From positions 124,001 to 188,000 of the forward strand of contig JAWKUA010000001.1 of assembly GCA_041398785.1 (NCBI GenBank): a stretch of 64,000 nt of DNA. The letters are read 5' to 3'. Source of the stretch: Planctomycetaceae bacterium (GTDB taxonomy: Bacteria > Planctomycetota > Planctomycetia > Planctomycetales > Planctomycetaceae). The position numbers and the translations under genes were made by a program. Of this stretch, positions 16,803 to 26,477 are shown piece by piece; position 1 is the stretch's first letter; every line of letters starts with the position of its first letter. A model generated the notes under the pieces. That model ran no database searches and had not been told where the DNA came from. It saw only the letters and a program-made list of their open reading frames with translations.

Positions 16803-18165
16803 TCAGTTGTTTCTTCTGGCGAGCAGCTTTGCGGTGGCGACGTGTTGTCCGTTGCCGGAGTACGTGCGTTTGGGTTGCGGACGTTTGGGACCGCGCTTGC
16901 TCTTTTGAAACTTTCTCAGGTCCACTTTGGCCGTGAGTTGCTTTAACACGGAAGCCAGCTTCGCCGTGGTGAGGTTCTGACAGATCTCCCACTCGGCGAG
17001 CGGGATGGCGATCATCATGCCGTTGTACACCTGAGCGATTTCCAGCGCCACGTAATAGTTCGACAGATTCTGTTCCACGGTGTCCTCGCCATGCACGTTT
17101 CGCAGAGCCGCATGAATCACGGAGATTCCGTTCCGCGCCATCAGAGCAAGGCAGAAGGCGAACACGGCGGCTCGCGGATAACCCAGCGTCCGGATTTCGC
17201 ACGTCAGGTTTTCGGTCATCTCCTGAAACATGGTTTCCACACTCCACCGTTTGCGGTACAGCTCGGCGACCTTCAGTGCGTCGGCCGCGGTCTTCGACAG
17301 GTTGCTGAGCAGGCAAAGTTCCCGTTCGCCGTCCCGAGTCGCCGCGTTCAGGCGAACCGTGATGCAGCGGATTGTCATCGTGTCACCGGTTTCCGGATCT
17401 GTGATGACCGCGGGCTGCTCGAACACTTTGCCGGTGTCCGATTGTCCGATCAACTTGCGGCGACCGGTGAACCGCAGCGGCATGTTGGCGTGGTGCCGAA
17501 TCAGAAAGCGACCTTTGCGTCGCGCGATGCCGAACAGAAATCCCAGGGTGCAGAAGTTTCTGTCCGCGATCCACAGATCCTTCAGCCGCACGGACGGCAG
17601 CACCTGATCCAGCAGCGAACGTTCCTGAGCATGACCGTCCTTACACGGAATCACATCGATCGCCAGGCGCACGTCCGGGTCCAGCACGACGAGCGCCTGA
17701 CCTGGCAGGGGAGCGGCTGTTTCCCGACGCGTTTCCGGCAGTCGATGTTCGGTGGCCGCGAAATGGTTGCCGTCCAGAATGCGAATGTTGTAGCCCCGCA
17801 GCAAAGGTGTCCTCGCACCCGGTTTGCGAATCACGGGTGCCAGTTGCCCGACCGAATCCCGGACCATCACGGCGGAAACGTGCGGCTCGATCCCGTTGAG
17901 CTTCTGATATACCGCTCACGGGTAGGAATGAGGCGTTCGGGCTCGTGGGTTAAAACGTGCAGAAAGCATCAGTGTTCGCCGCGGCCAGCATAAAAGGCAC
18001 TGACCGAAACCGGTAAAGTCTCAGCGCGATCTTTCAGCGCCGCATTCACCGAGGGATTCATGTTGAACACGACCTCGCCCATCACTTCCGCAACCGTGGC
18101 GAACGGAAGAGTTCTCGTGTACTGCGTGACGGCGTGTTCTTCGAACAGCCGTTCGAGCCGTTCGG
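16803..18165 (-). pseudogene. IS4-type DDE transposase, interrupted
   Basis: The C-terminal 355 codons (16803-17870) hold the catalytic core: first Asp in ILDGNHF, second in WIADRNF, and the YRKRWSVETMFQEM motif carrying the Glu with the Y-(2)-R-(3)-E-(6)-K-like spacing of IS4 elements. The N-terminal part is in another frame (about 17985-18165: LERLFEEHAVTQYTRTLPF and MNPSVNAALKDRAETL...SAFYA). About 73 bases of foreign sequence with a stop lie between SAFYA and VYQKLNGIEPHVSAV, so no full-length transposase can be made. Terminal inverted repeats were not found, so the element is probably an old, truncated copy. Confidence 0.85.
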
Positions 18166-18166
18166 G

Positions 18167-18245
18167 ATGAAACCCAATTACTGGCACTTGGTTCTGTGGC
18201 CGCAGGAAGACGGCGAACTGTCGCGATTCACCTGCCGGCTGACAC
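18167..18245 (+). pseudogene. fragment of REP-associated tyrosine transposase (RAYT, IS200-like)
   Basis: The plus strand reads MKPNYWHLVLWPQEDGELSR then F and a short tail, which closely matches the core of RAYT proteins (PNHWHLVLWP, with the H-x-H-like metal motif reduced to a single H here). Only about 25 codons remain and the homology ends before the catalytic tyrosine. It directly abuts the broken N-terminus of the IS4 transposase on the opposite strand, a mosaic of two mobile-element remnants. Confidence 0.6.
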
Positions 18246-18406
18246 GGTTTTCCCGGCGGTTCCGTATTGCGTCGACCTGATTGGCAGGCCGTTTCTGCAG
18301 ACGAATCCGGAACGGCCGGTCGCGTTTCGACCAAAGAAGAAGTGAGCGTCCTTTTGGCAGATCCGCCGCGCGATGTCAGCCGGCGTTTCGTTCACCGCGG
18401 ATGTTT

Positions 18407-19447
18407 TCAGACCGTGGCGTTTCCTGGTTGACCGCCGTCCATCTCGTCCAGGGAGATCCCGTCTTCGCGATGGCGCAGCACCAGGTAGGTGATCGTTGTG
18501 CCGCAGTAGAAGATCGCAAGGCGGTATGCTTCGGGAATCCGTTCCCAGATTCTGCGCCAGAAATCGGTGACCTGTTCAGCGATTTTTGATTGCCAGGAAA
18601 TGCCGGTGAAGATCCCGTTCAGCACCGCGTCCGCAGCGTGAAAGACAAATTCGGCGGCGAGACCGAAGGCCGCCATCAGACATGCGGTCGCCAACGCGCA
18701 GCACAGCGCAGCGATCGGATGAGACACCACGTAGCTGATACCGCGGCTCAGGGCATCTGAACCGTCGCACTGATCCGTTCCGATTGCCGCGAGTGCCAGG
18801 AACCAGCCTGTGAGACACAGCATCGCGGTGATCTCCAGGCACAGCACCGCCAGAAGAACCAGCGGCAACGCGATAGAAACAATCAATTCTCCGACGGCGG
18901 CAACATCCCGTGTCCAGCGCGCGATGTGGCAAATGAGCAAGAGGCCAGCGACGAATGCGGCGGCGATTGTGGTCGAAGTCAGCAGCGTTCCGCAGTTCTT
19001 TGCGGAAAACTGCACGGACGGAATGACGCCCAGCCTGTTTTGGCGACAGACCGAAGCCGCCGTGGATCTGGCAACAGCAACTCCCGTGAGGCCGACAACC
19101 GCAGCGTGCCAAACCAGCGCAAGTGCATTGCGGACCGGATCTGACGTCGGTCGCACCAGCAGGCTCCAGGCGGAATCAAGAATCGTCTGCAGCGGCGCGG
19201 GCAACCATTGTCTGATCGAATTGGTCCAGTCTCCGACGCGGTCCGGGGATGAGATGGCGTCGGGATTCGCGGGTTCGCCGAGCAGGTGGGCCAGCACCAT
19301 CCGTCCGGCACTGCAAATCAGCAAACAGCACAGCGCCGGAATCAGAGCCTGAACGGAAAGCGCTGCAGCGGGAGCTTTCAGCAGCAAGAGGCCGGGACAC
19401 ACGCGGTTCCACTGAATTCGCTGAACACTGACGGGATCGCGGTTCAT
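18407..19447 (-). CDS. multi-spanning membrane protein
   Basis: A 346-residue integral membrane protein with about six or seven hydrophobic segments (roughly residues 25-55, 100-125, 150-185, 195-245, 260-295 and 315-330). No catalytic motif was recognised. The ATG at 19447 overlaps the upstream prenyltransferase-like gene by 4 bases, so the two are translated together. Longer starts would extend into the neighbour's frame and are not supported. The pairing suggests the soluble partner acts at or near this membrane protein; what they do is unknown. Confidence 0.75.
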   Translation of the reverse strand: MNRDPVSVQRIQWNRVCPGLLLLKAPAAALSVQALIPALCCLLICSAGRMVLAHLLGEPANPDAISSPDRVGDWTNSIRQWLPAPLQTILDSAWSLLVRPTSDPVRNALALVWHAAVVGLTGVAVARSTAASVCRQNRLGVIPSVQFSAKNCGTLLTSTTIAAAFVAGLLLICHIARWTRDVAAVGELIVSIALPLVLLAVLCLEITAMLCLTGWFLALAAIGTDQCDGSDALSRGISYVVSHPIAALCCALATACLMAAFGLAAEFVFHAADAVLNGIFTGISWQSKIAEQVTDFWRRIWERIPEAYRLAIFYCGTTITYLVLRHREDGISLDEMDGGQPGNATV

Positions 19448-20382
19448 GCTCCTGTCGTTCCTTCCGAATGCAGCAGCCCGAGTATTCCCAGCCCGTAGAA
19501 CGTGTATTCGACATCGGCCTGCTGGTCCCAGCTCGCGCCGCGAAATCCGCCGTCGGGAAATTCGAGCGACTCCGTCAGCCATGCCAGCAGCCGGTCCGGC
19601 CGAAGCAGATCGCGTCGGCCGAGATCCTGTGCCGTCAACAGGCCGGTAAACGTTGACAGGCCATCGGCGAAGGGGATCCGTGTGTTCGCCTGAAATCCGC
19701 CTTCTGAGCTGGCGACGTCCGTGAGAAATCCCAGCACGTCGTCGGCGATATCGTCGTCCATACCGTTCAGCTTGTTCAGCAGTGCGACGGCCGCTGCCGT
19801 GGGGTTTGTGCCGCTGCGCCGCATGGGAGCAATTTCGACAAAACCACCGTCGTCGCGCTGCCGGTCGTAGAGAAACTGAATAACAGCGTTTGGCCGCGGC
19901 TGAACACGGCCGATGAGTTCATACGTCAGCGATACCATGAACGATTGATACGTGCTGCCGGCGGCTCCGGTTGTATTTTTGGCGTAGCCGCCGTCTTCTG
20001 TGCGTGTCGCTTCAAGCATTGCGGCCACGGAGTTCGCGAACGACGTTTCCTGACCCTCCAGCAGATTGCCGCCACCCGCTGTTTGAACGACAAGAGCACT
20101 ATACAGCCAGCTCAGCAGGTCGATGGCTCCCAGAGAAAGCGGTTCGATCGTGCTCAGGTATCGCTCGATGGCGTCACGTGCCGCGTCACCGATTCCGCCG
20201 GTGACCGCAAGACCTCGCACGGCAAATCCGGTGTAGTACAAGTCGGATTCGCCTTCGCGGCCTCGAAAGCCGCCGTCAGGCATCTGGTGTGCAAGGATGA
20301 ATCGCCGGTGGCTCTGCAACCTTGCGGGTTCCAACTGACTCAGGCCCTTTGCCAGGCGATCAGCAAGCTGGAAAAGATACAT
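19444..20382 (-). CDS. prenyltransferase/squalene-oxidase-repeat (alpha-barrel) protein
   Basis: A 312-residue soluble protein built from repeats of the alpha/alpha toroid found in protein prenyltransferase beta subunits and squalene cyclases. The GGF-type repeat motif occurs five times (PDGGFRG, EDGGYAKN, DDGGFVEI, SEGGFQAN, PDGGFRGA) at about 45-60-residue spacing. The start MYLFQLADRL at 20382 fits the fold; upstream codons look non-coding. Catalytic residues of true terpene cyclases (DxDD) are not seen, so a structural or binding role is as likely as an enzyme. It overlaps the following membrane-protein gene by 4 bases. Confidence 0.85.
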   Translation of the reverse strand: MYLFQLADRLAKGLSQLEPARLQSHRRFILAHQMPDGGFRGREGESDLYYTGFAVRGLAVTGGIGDAARDAIERYLSTIEPLSLGAIDLLSWLYSALVVQTAGGGNLLEGQETSFANSVAAMLEATRTEDGGYAKNTTGAAGSTYQSFMVSLTYELIGRVQPRPNAVIQFLYDRQRDDGGFVEIAPMRRSGTNPTAAAVALLNKLNGMDDDIADDVLGFLTDVASSEGGFQANTRIPFADGLSTFTGLLTAQDLGRRDLLRPDRLLAWLTESLEFPDGGFRGASWDQQADVEYTFYGLGILGLLHSEGTTGA

Positions 20383-20818
20383 CCCGCACCGTGGTTCACG
20401 TGAATTGTCCGTTTGGTCTCGTGCAAGCGACCTGCCTGCGATCAGCCGCGGAGCGTACCGTGTCGCGCGTGCGTTTGTCACGCTGAAGACGACGACTGTC
20501 GTCCGCGACAAATTGTCGCCAGGCTGCGGCTCGCTCCTGTCACGTTGAAGATGTCAGCGGCTACGAGCTCCAGCCGAAACCTCCGGGATTCGACGTCGCC
20601 GGGAATCCGTAACAGCGGTTTCGGGAGACTCCGCCGTTCCACAGCACCAATGGTCCGCGACGAAAAGGCTCTGCGTTTTTTGCCAGACGGGGGATCACTG
20701 TTCGATGCGTCGGGTTCCTCGCCAGGACTTGATTCAGGCGGTGTTTGTCCTCAGACTGGTCCGCGTCGTGACGCTTGCCGCCCGCCTGCATTCCGCCTAC
20801 CTGAACGAGACCTGTTCC
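20383..20818. other. divergent intergenic region
   Basis: 436 bases between divergent genes, presumably holding both promoters. No RNA gene, repeat or further coding sequence was recognised. Confidence 0.4.
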
Positions 20819-23800
20819 ATGAGACTGCTGTTGCTGATTGTGTGTTCGCTGTGTGTTTGCGCCGCAACGCAAGCTGACGAATTTGCCCGCTGGGAATTTG
20901 AGACTCCCGAATCCGGCTGGTCCGCCAACGATCAGGCCGCGCTGAGTGTCAGCGACGGACACCTGACAATCGATGCCACGGGAAATGACCCGTTCCTGAC
21001 CGCCAGCGTCGCGAAGTCCGCGGCCGGCTGGCACGCTCTGACCATCACCGCAAAGTATCGGGGTCGAACCAGCGCTCAGGTCTTCTGGACGACGGAAAAG
21101 GACGGTGAAACGTCAGAAGCACGCTCCGTCAAATCCGAAATCCGCGGCAACGGAAATCAGTTCCGCGAATATCAGATCTGGTTCAAAACGGACGGCTCGG
21201 TCACGTCAATTCGTCTCGATCCGATGTCACGGCCGGGACAGATGCAGTTGGCTTCCATCGTGCTGACCGACGACGCCCCGCCCGAACCGAAGGCGACTCC
21301 CGTCGAAAGCATCAAGACGCTTCAGGACTTCAAAGTCGAACTCCTGTACGCGGTGCGCAGTGAGCAGTTTGGTTCATGGGTCAGCATGGCTTCCGACCCC
21401 AAAGGCCGGCTGATCGTTTCGGACCAATATGGAAAACTGTACCGCGTGACTCCGCCGCCGATCGGATCGGATTCGGAAACGCAGGTGGAACTGATCGACG
21501 TGGAACTGGGAATGGCGCAGGGGTTGTTGTACGCATTCGACGCTCTGTACGTCATGGTCAACGGTAACGACGAATTCAAGAGCGGTCTGTATCGCGTCAC
21601 CGATTCGGACAACGACGACCATTTTGACACCGTCGAAGTGCTGAGGCATCTGGACGGGGCCAGCGAACACGGCCCGCACGCGATTGTGCTGGCTCCCGAC
21701 GGCAAGTCGCTCTATGTCTGTGCCGGAAATCACACCAACATTCCGGAATTTGACCGGTCGCGAGTTCCCCGTAACTGGGACGAAGATCAATTGCTGCCTC
21801 GCATGTGGGACGCCGGCGGTCATGCCGTGGGCCGCATGGCTCCCGGCGGGTGGATCGCCAACGTCAGTCGGGACGGCAAACAATGGGAACTGCACGCCAG
21901 CGGTTTTCGCAACGAATACGACATCGCCTTCAACAGCGACGGCGAGCTGTTTACATACGACGCCGACATGGAATGGGATGTTGGGTCTCCCTGGTACCGG
22001 CCGACTCGCGTGAATCACGCGACCAGCGGCGCCGAGTTCGGCTGGCGTTCCGGCACCGGCAAGTGGCCGACGTGGTACCCCGACAGCCTGCCGTCCGTCG
22101 TTGACATCGGTCCCGGTTCGCCCACGGGGATCGCGTTCGGCACGGGAGCAAAGTTTCCCGCCAAATACCAGAAGTCGCTGTTCATCGCGGACTGGAGCTA
22201 CGGCATGATCTACGCCGTCCATCTGACTCCGACAGGTTCGACATTCAGCGGAGAAGCCGAGCGGTTCGTTTCCGCTGCCCCGCTTCCGGTGACGGACATG
22301 GTCATCAATCCCGTGGACCGCGCGATGTACTTCACGATCGGCGGCCGGCGAACTCAGTCGGCTCTTTACCGCGTGACGTACACCGGCAGCGAATCCACCG
22401 CAGCCGTGACGGATGGCACCGCCGAAGGAGCCGAATTGCGCGATGTTCGCCATCGGCTGGAAGCCCTGCATCGCGACGATGCCGAGAACGCCGTTGACGA
22501 AGCGTGGCGGTATCTTGGTCACTCCGACCGCAACATTCGGTTCGCCGCTCGCATTGCCATTGAGCATCGACCGGTGTCCGAATGGGAAGACCGGGCTCTG
22601 GCGGAGAATTCCAGCGTCGACGCGAAGATCACCGCGCTGCTGGCGCTGGCACGGAACGGTAAGCCGCAACTGGCGGACGCCGTCATCACGTCGATGGCCA
22701 CGCTTGGCGGTGACACACTGACAGAAGAACAGAGTCTGGCGGCGCTGCGGGTTCTGGAACTGACCTTCATCCGGATGGGTCGCCCGTCCGGAGATCTCGC
22801 CACGCAGATTGCGGCCCACCTTTCGCAGCGCTTTCCGTCCGGCAGTTCCAGGATCAATCGGGAACTCTGTGCGTTGCTGGTTTATCTGGGTGACAGCAGC
22901 GTGGCCGCCAAAGCTGTCCCGCTGATGGAAGACGCGCCGACGCAGGAAGAGCAGATGCATTACGCGCTTTGTCTGCGAACTCTGAAGAACGGCTGGACGC
23001 CGGCTCTTCGCGAGCGCTATTTCCGGTGGTTCGTCACGTCCGCCAACATGCGCGGCGGGCATTCATTCAGCGGATTTCTGAAGAACATCCGCAGCGAAGC
23101 CATCGAAACACTGAGTGAATCCGAGAAGGAGTCGCTCAAGGATGTGCTCGCCCTGACTCCGGAACCGGCCGAACCTTCGATTGACGCGGCCAGCCGACCC
23201 TTCGTCAGGGACTGGACAATCAGCGATCTGCTGGCCGATGTGGAGGCCGGACTGAGCGGTCGCAGCTTTGACAACGGCCGAAAAATGTTTGAAGCGACGG
23301 GGTGTTTCAAGTGCCATCGCTTCGCCGCGGAAGGAGGCATCGTCGGACCTGATCTGACCGGAGTAGGCCGCCGTTTTGACGCTCGCACTCTGCTGGAATC
23401 GCTCGTGGATCCCAGCAAGGTCATCAGCGATCAGTATGAAGCGACCGTGTTTGTCCTTGAAGACGGAAGACAGGTCGTCGGCCGCGTCGTCAACCTGAAC
23501 GGCGACATGCTGATGGTCAGCGAAAACATGCTCGACCCGGGCCGGCTGACAAATGTCCGGCGTGAAGAGATCGACGAGATGTTCACGTCAAAGACGTCGA
23601 TGATGCCGAAGGGATTGCTAAACAATCTGTCTCGTGAGGAAATCCTGGATCTGGTGGCATACCTGCAGTCCGGCGGCGATGCGTCCGCCGCTGTGTTCGC
23701 CGCCGCCGCCCGGCCGGTCGTTCCCGTCGCGACATTCACGGAAAGCGGCCACACGACGGATACCGTTCAGGACGTCATGAAACGAGTCGTTGCGAAGCAG

Positions 23801-24073
23801 GCACTGCTGCTGGATGTCCGCGAACCGGACGAATGGAACGCCGGACATCTCAGGCTGGCACAACTGCTTCCGCTGAGTGTCATTCGCACGGGTGAGTTTT
23901 CCGCCGAACAACAGAAGCTGCTTCCAAAGGACATGCCGATCTATGTTCACTGCCGCAGCGGAGGCCGCGTCCTGGTCGCTTCAAAGCTGCTGCGCGAAAA
24001 AGGGTACGACATCCGTCCTCTGAAATCAGGGTACGAAGCGCTGCGGGCCGCTGACTTTGAGAAGGCGGAATAG
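20819..24073 (+). CDS. secreted PVC-type dehydrogenase-like protein with cytochrome c and rhodanese domains
   Basis: A 1084-residue exported protein. A signal peptide (MRLLLLIVCSLCVCAATQA) follows the ATG at 20819. Next come a beta-sandwich region (~20-155), a beta-propeller region like membrane-bound sorbosone-type dehydrogenases (~165-530, e.g. GNHTNIPEFDRSR, SGFRNEYDIAFNSDGE), a helical HEAT-like part (~540-790) and a haem-binding domain with CFKCH (~828-832) plus GPDLTGVGRRFD, typical of planctomycete haem-binding proteins. The last ~100 residues are a rhodanese domain (LLDVREPDEW) whose active-site loop is HCRSGGR (Cys ~1044). The family oxidises sugars or polyols in the periplasm; the rhodanese fusion is unusual and may handle sulfur. 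Monocistronic. Confidence 0.88.
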   Translation: MRLLLLIVCSLCVCAATQADEFARWEFETPESGWSANDQAALSVSDGHLTIDATGNDPFLTASVAKSAAGWHALTITAKYRGRTSAQVFWTTEKDGETSEARSVKSEIRGNGNQFREYQIWFKTDGSVTSIRLDPMSRPGQMQLASIVLTDDAPPEPKATPVESIKTLQDFKVELLYAVRSEQFGSWVSMASDPKGRLIVSDQYGKLYRVTPPPIGSDSETQVELIDVELGMAQGLLYAFDALYVMVNGNDEFKSGLYRVTDSDNDDHFDTVEVLRHLDGASEHGPHAIVLAPDGKSLYVCAGNHTNIPEFDRSRVPRNWDEDQLLPRMWDAGGHAVGRMAPGGWIANVSRDGKQWELHASGFRNEYDIAFNSDGELFTYDADMEWDVGSPWYRPTRVNHATSGAEFGWRSGTGKWPTWYPDSLPSVVDIGPGSPTGIAFGTGAKFPAKYQKSLFIADWSYGMIYAVHLTPTGSTFSGEAERFVSAAPLPVTDMVINPVDRAMYFTIGGRRTQSALYRVTYTGSESTAAVTDGTAEGAELRDVRHRLEALHRDDAENAVDEAWRYLGHSDRNIRFAARIAIEHRPVSEWEDRALAENSSVDAKITALLALARNGKPQLADAVITSMATLGGDTLTEEQSLAALRVLELTFIRMGRPSGDLATQIAAHLSQRFPSGSSRINRELCALLVYLGDSSVAAKAVPLMEDAPTQEEQMHYALCLRTLKNGWTPALRERYFRWFVTSANMRGGHSFSGFLKNIRSEAIETLSESEKESLKDVLALTPEPAEPSIDAASRPFVRDWTISDLLADVEAGLSGRSFDNGRKMFEATGCFKCHRFAAEGGIVGPDLTGVGRRFDARTLLESLVDPSKVISDQYEATVFVLEDGRQVVGRVVNLNGDMLMVSENMLDPGRLTNVRREEIDEMFTSKTSMMPKGLLNNLSREEILDLVAYLQSGGDASAAVFAAAARPVVPVATFTESGHTTDTVQDVMKRVVAKQALLLDVREPDEWNAGHLRLAQLLPLSVIRTGEFSAEQQKLLPKDMPIYVHCRSGGRVLVASKLLREKGYDIRPLKSGYEALRAADFEKAE

Positions 24074-24177
24074 CGGACTGACGCGACACGGAGTTCACAA
24101 GTCGGATTCCGTGTCGCGGGCCGACTGTTCGCGACTGTTTCGACGGCCTACCGAACCTACAGCGACGTGCTTCATTC

Positions 24178-24948
24178 ATGTCCAGGCAAACGGTTGTCCT
24201 GCTGGGAGCCAGCAATGTCACTTTCGGCTGGCGGCACCTGATCAGCGCCCTGCGAATCGGGTTGTCGGCGCCTCTGGACATTTTTGCCGCCGGTGGGCTG
24301 GGGCGTTCGTATCTCGGCCCCAGCCGGTTCGCCCACCGGTCGCTGCCGGGCATCCTGGACTCACAAATCTGGAATGCTCTGAAGGCAAATTCAGAAACGC
24401 AGACACGGCCTGTCGCTCTGGTCACAGACCTGGGAAACGACCTGGTCTACGGTTGCAGCAGTGATGACGTTGTCCAGGCTGCGAACCAGTCGATTGAGCG
24501 ATTGCGGGAGTTCCGCGCCGACATCGACATCGTCCTGACACGTCCGCCGCGGGAATCGGTGGACAGTCTTTCGCCGAGACGATTTCGATTCTTCGCAAGT
24601 GTGCTGTTTCCGTTCCGAAGGATGGAACTGCCGGATATTCAAAACGCGACCGCGGAACTTGACGACCGCGTTGTCGAACTGGCCCGCAGATTGAACGTTG
24701 CTGTCGTGAAGCCGGAACTCGACTGGTACGGACTGGACCCGATTCATATCCGCCGGGCGTGCCGCGTGGAGGCGTTCTGCCGCATGGCGGAACAATGGGA
24801 CGCCTGGAATGCCTCACAAAGCGAGCAGCGTCGCGTCGCGGCTTCCGTCGCACTTCCGATTCCACACCAGCGCACAGCCTTCGGCCGCAGCATCACAACG
24901 CCGCAGCCGTCGCGGCAGTACCGCAACGCGGACATCCACGCCTATTAG
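24178..24948 (+). CDS. SGNH/GDSL-type hydrolase family protein
   Basis: A 256-residue protein with the four SGNH blocks: a nucleophile-like serine in LLGASNVTFG (S12), Gly in the FAAGGLGRS region (~37-44), GND (86-88), and the Asp-x-x-His block DPIHI (D187, H190). Such enzymes hydrolyse esters of lipids or acetylated sugars. No signal peptide is seen, so it is probably cytoplasmic. The last ~40 residues are Ser/Arg/Gln-rich and look disordered. It sits 104 bases after the haem-binding protein and may be co-transcribed. Substrate unknown. Confidence 0.8.
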   Translation: MSRQTVVLLGASNVTFGWRHLISALRIGLSAPLDIFAAGGLGRSYLGPSRFAHRSLPGILDSQIWNALKANSETQTRPVALVTDLGNDLVYGCSSDDVVQAANQSIERLREFRADIDIVLTRPPRESVDSLSPRRFRFFASVLFPFRRMELPDIQNATAELDDRVVELARRLNVAVVKPELDWYGLDPIHIRRACRVEAFCRMAEQWDAWNASQSEQRRVAASVALPIPHQRTAFGRSITTPQPSRQYRNADIHAY

Positions 24949-24979
24949 CGGGAATCAAAGTTCCGCGAAGATTCTGAAG

Positions 24980-25882
24980 TCAGAATCCGTCGCCGGACCG
25001 GAATTTGATTCCGGCAACGTCTCTGCCGCTGTCTCGCGTGCCGAGATTGCTGAACGTCGCCGCGTCGATCTTCTCGCTGAGAAATGTGACCGATCCGTCA
25101 GCGAACAGGAACATCGCCCCCGGACCATGCTGGCTGCCGAAGCCTCCCGTGCCGTCACCGTCTTCGCCGAACGTGTCCATTCCCGCCGACGAGTTCATGG
25201 GGACTCCCGTGTTGCGCAATGACGCCGCTGTTCCCGATGACCAGCCCAGATCGATACCGTTCGGCACGCTGTTCTGTTGCCGTTCACCCAGCATAATCGT
25301 GTTGGAGGCCCCGTCGCGGATCTGTTTCATACTGGTGCTGCTGTTCAAAAAAAACAGTCCGTCATTGGTCATCGAAATCGGCACGTCACTGCCTCCGGTC
25401 ACTGCCGCATAGCTGGTTGACCAGAATCCGCCAATGGAACTCCGGTTGCTGATCGGACAATGCATCGAGGCGATCGAGGCACCGGCAAGCGCCGCGTTTT
25501 CCGCCTCGTAGACTCCAAAGCGCGGATCCATGCCGTTGTACAGGGATCCCTGTTCCAGCGCTGGCAGAAGCTGAACCAGCCAGCCCATGTGATAGCCCTG
25601 CGGTTCGTTGAAGATCGGTCCAGGAGGATTCACCGTCCCCGGAGGATACACGCCCGTCGCGGCTTCATAGTTGTAGATCGCGATTCCCAGTTGAGAAAGG
25701 TTGTTGCGGCACTGCACCATCCGAGCTGCGTTGCGGGCCGAATGCAGCGCAGGCAGCAGCAGCGACACCAGAACTGCGATGACGGTACCCGCCATGACCA
25801 TCTCAATCAGCGTGAAGCCGCGCCGGCGCCCTGGGAAAAACCGCCTGCTCAAAACGGATGAAATTGACTCGTCAACCGGCAT
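24980..25882 (-). CDS. DUF1559 prepilin-like protein
   Basis: A 300-residue member of the large planctomycete DUF1559 family. The N-terminus is a type IV prepilin signal: RRRGFTLIEM with cleavage expected after Gly and Glu at +5, then a hydrophobic helix (VMAGTVIAVLVSLLLPAL). The rest matches DUF1559 landmarks: ARMVQCRNNLSQLGIAIYNY, a Cys-containing CP.SNR segment, DGASNTIMLGER and the end motif FLFADGSVTFLSE. The ATG at 25882 is preferred because it puts the basic stretch and the helix at the usual distance; 25933 is an alternative. These proteins are presumed to be processed by a prepilin peptidase and assembled at the envelope, but their job is not known. Confidence 0.95.
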   Translation of the reverse strand: MPVDESISSVLSRRFFPGRRRGFTLIEMVMAGTVIAVLVSLLLPALHSARNAARMVQCRNNLSQLGIAIYNYEAATGVYPPGTVNPPGPIFNEPQGYHMGWLVQLLPALEQGSLYNGMDPRFGVYEAENAALAGASIASMHCPISNRSSIGGFWSTSYAAVTGGSDVPISMTNDGLFFLNSSTSMKQIRDGASNTIMLGERQQNSVPNGIDLGWSSGTAASLRNTGVPMNSSAGMDTFGEDGDGTGGFGSQHGPGAMFLFADGSVTFLSEKIDAATFSNLGTRDSGRDVAGIKFRSGDGF

Positions 25883-25999
25883 CGGTACTGCCCTCACTTT
25901 TCGCCTGTTCGCCAACACAACCATACATGGCATCGGTGTCCGCTAACGATTTGAGATTCTTGACGTTCACAATCAGTGAGACAAGCGGCCCGCGATTTT

Positions 26000-26233
26000 G
26001 TCTGGAAAAAAGGGTTCTTCCGGGCAACAGGTGTCCGTACTCCACATCGCTTCAGGCCCCGCACGACGAGCACGTTCACGCAATTGCGCAAGCGATGGTG
26101 TTTCGAGTTAACCAAACTGCCACGACCTGCCATTGAGACGAGAACGCAGAATTCGACCGTCAATCTCGAACTGGTCCCACACTCGTTCCGGCGATTCTTC
26201 GACGCATCCTGTGAGAGTTTCAAACCATGTCAT
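26000..26233 (-). pseudogene. remnant of a conserved hypothetical protein (MTWFETLTG family)
   Basis: The minus strand starts MTWFETLTGCVEESPERV and continues through FEIDGRILRSRLNGRSWQFG, the N-terminal block of a well-conserved bacterial protein family that I recognise by pattern only. At the place where the family reads G(R/E)LETPSLAELRERV an in-frame TAA (26108-26110) replaces one codon and the next residues are LETPSLAQLRERARRAGPE, still in frame. The homology then fades and a stop ends the frame near 26000, so at least two-thirds of the protein is missing. A clear pseudogene. Confidence 0.75.
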
Positions 26234-26309
26234 GTCAGGTCTTATCCGAGTGAGAGTACACCCTGTGGTCGCTTGAACTCCCGGACGACTGCTGCGAAAC
26301 GGCGATTCC

Positions 26310-26477
26310 ATGCCAAGGGGATCGTTCGTGAAGGTGATACCCCGTCGCGAATTCTTGCCGACGGATGTGCGGCGTGATTCCGGAAATCGCCGCCGTCTGC
26401 TGTCCATCCGCGGCACGGGCTACCGTTTCGTTCGCAAAACCGACGACGGCGAACCGGGCTCGTCCCTCAGCCGGTAG
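26310..26477 (+). pseudogene. possible fragment of an OmpR/PhoB-type response regulator C-terminus
   Basis: A 55-codon frame ends LLSIRGTGYRFVRKTDDG, which resembles the last beta-hairpin of winged-helix response regulators (VRGVGYRF). The preceding ~25 codons do not show the rest of the domain. It overlaps the 3' end of the minus-strand glycosyltransferase remnant. The resemblance is short, so chance is possible. Confidence 0.35.

Noticed and set aside
21374..23062. 562-codon minus ORF opposite the cytochrome/rhodanese gene
   Set aside because: Antisense shadow; the plus strand has signal peptide, CxxCH and rhodanese motifs.
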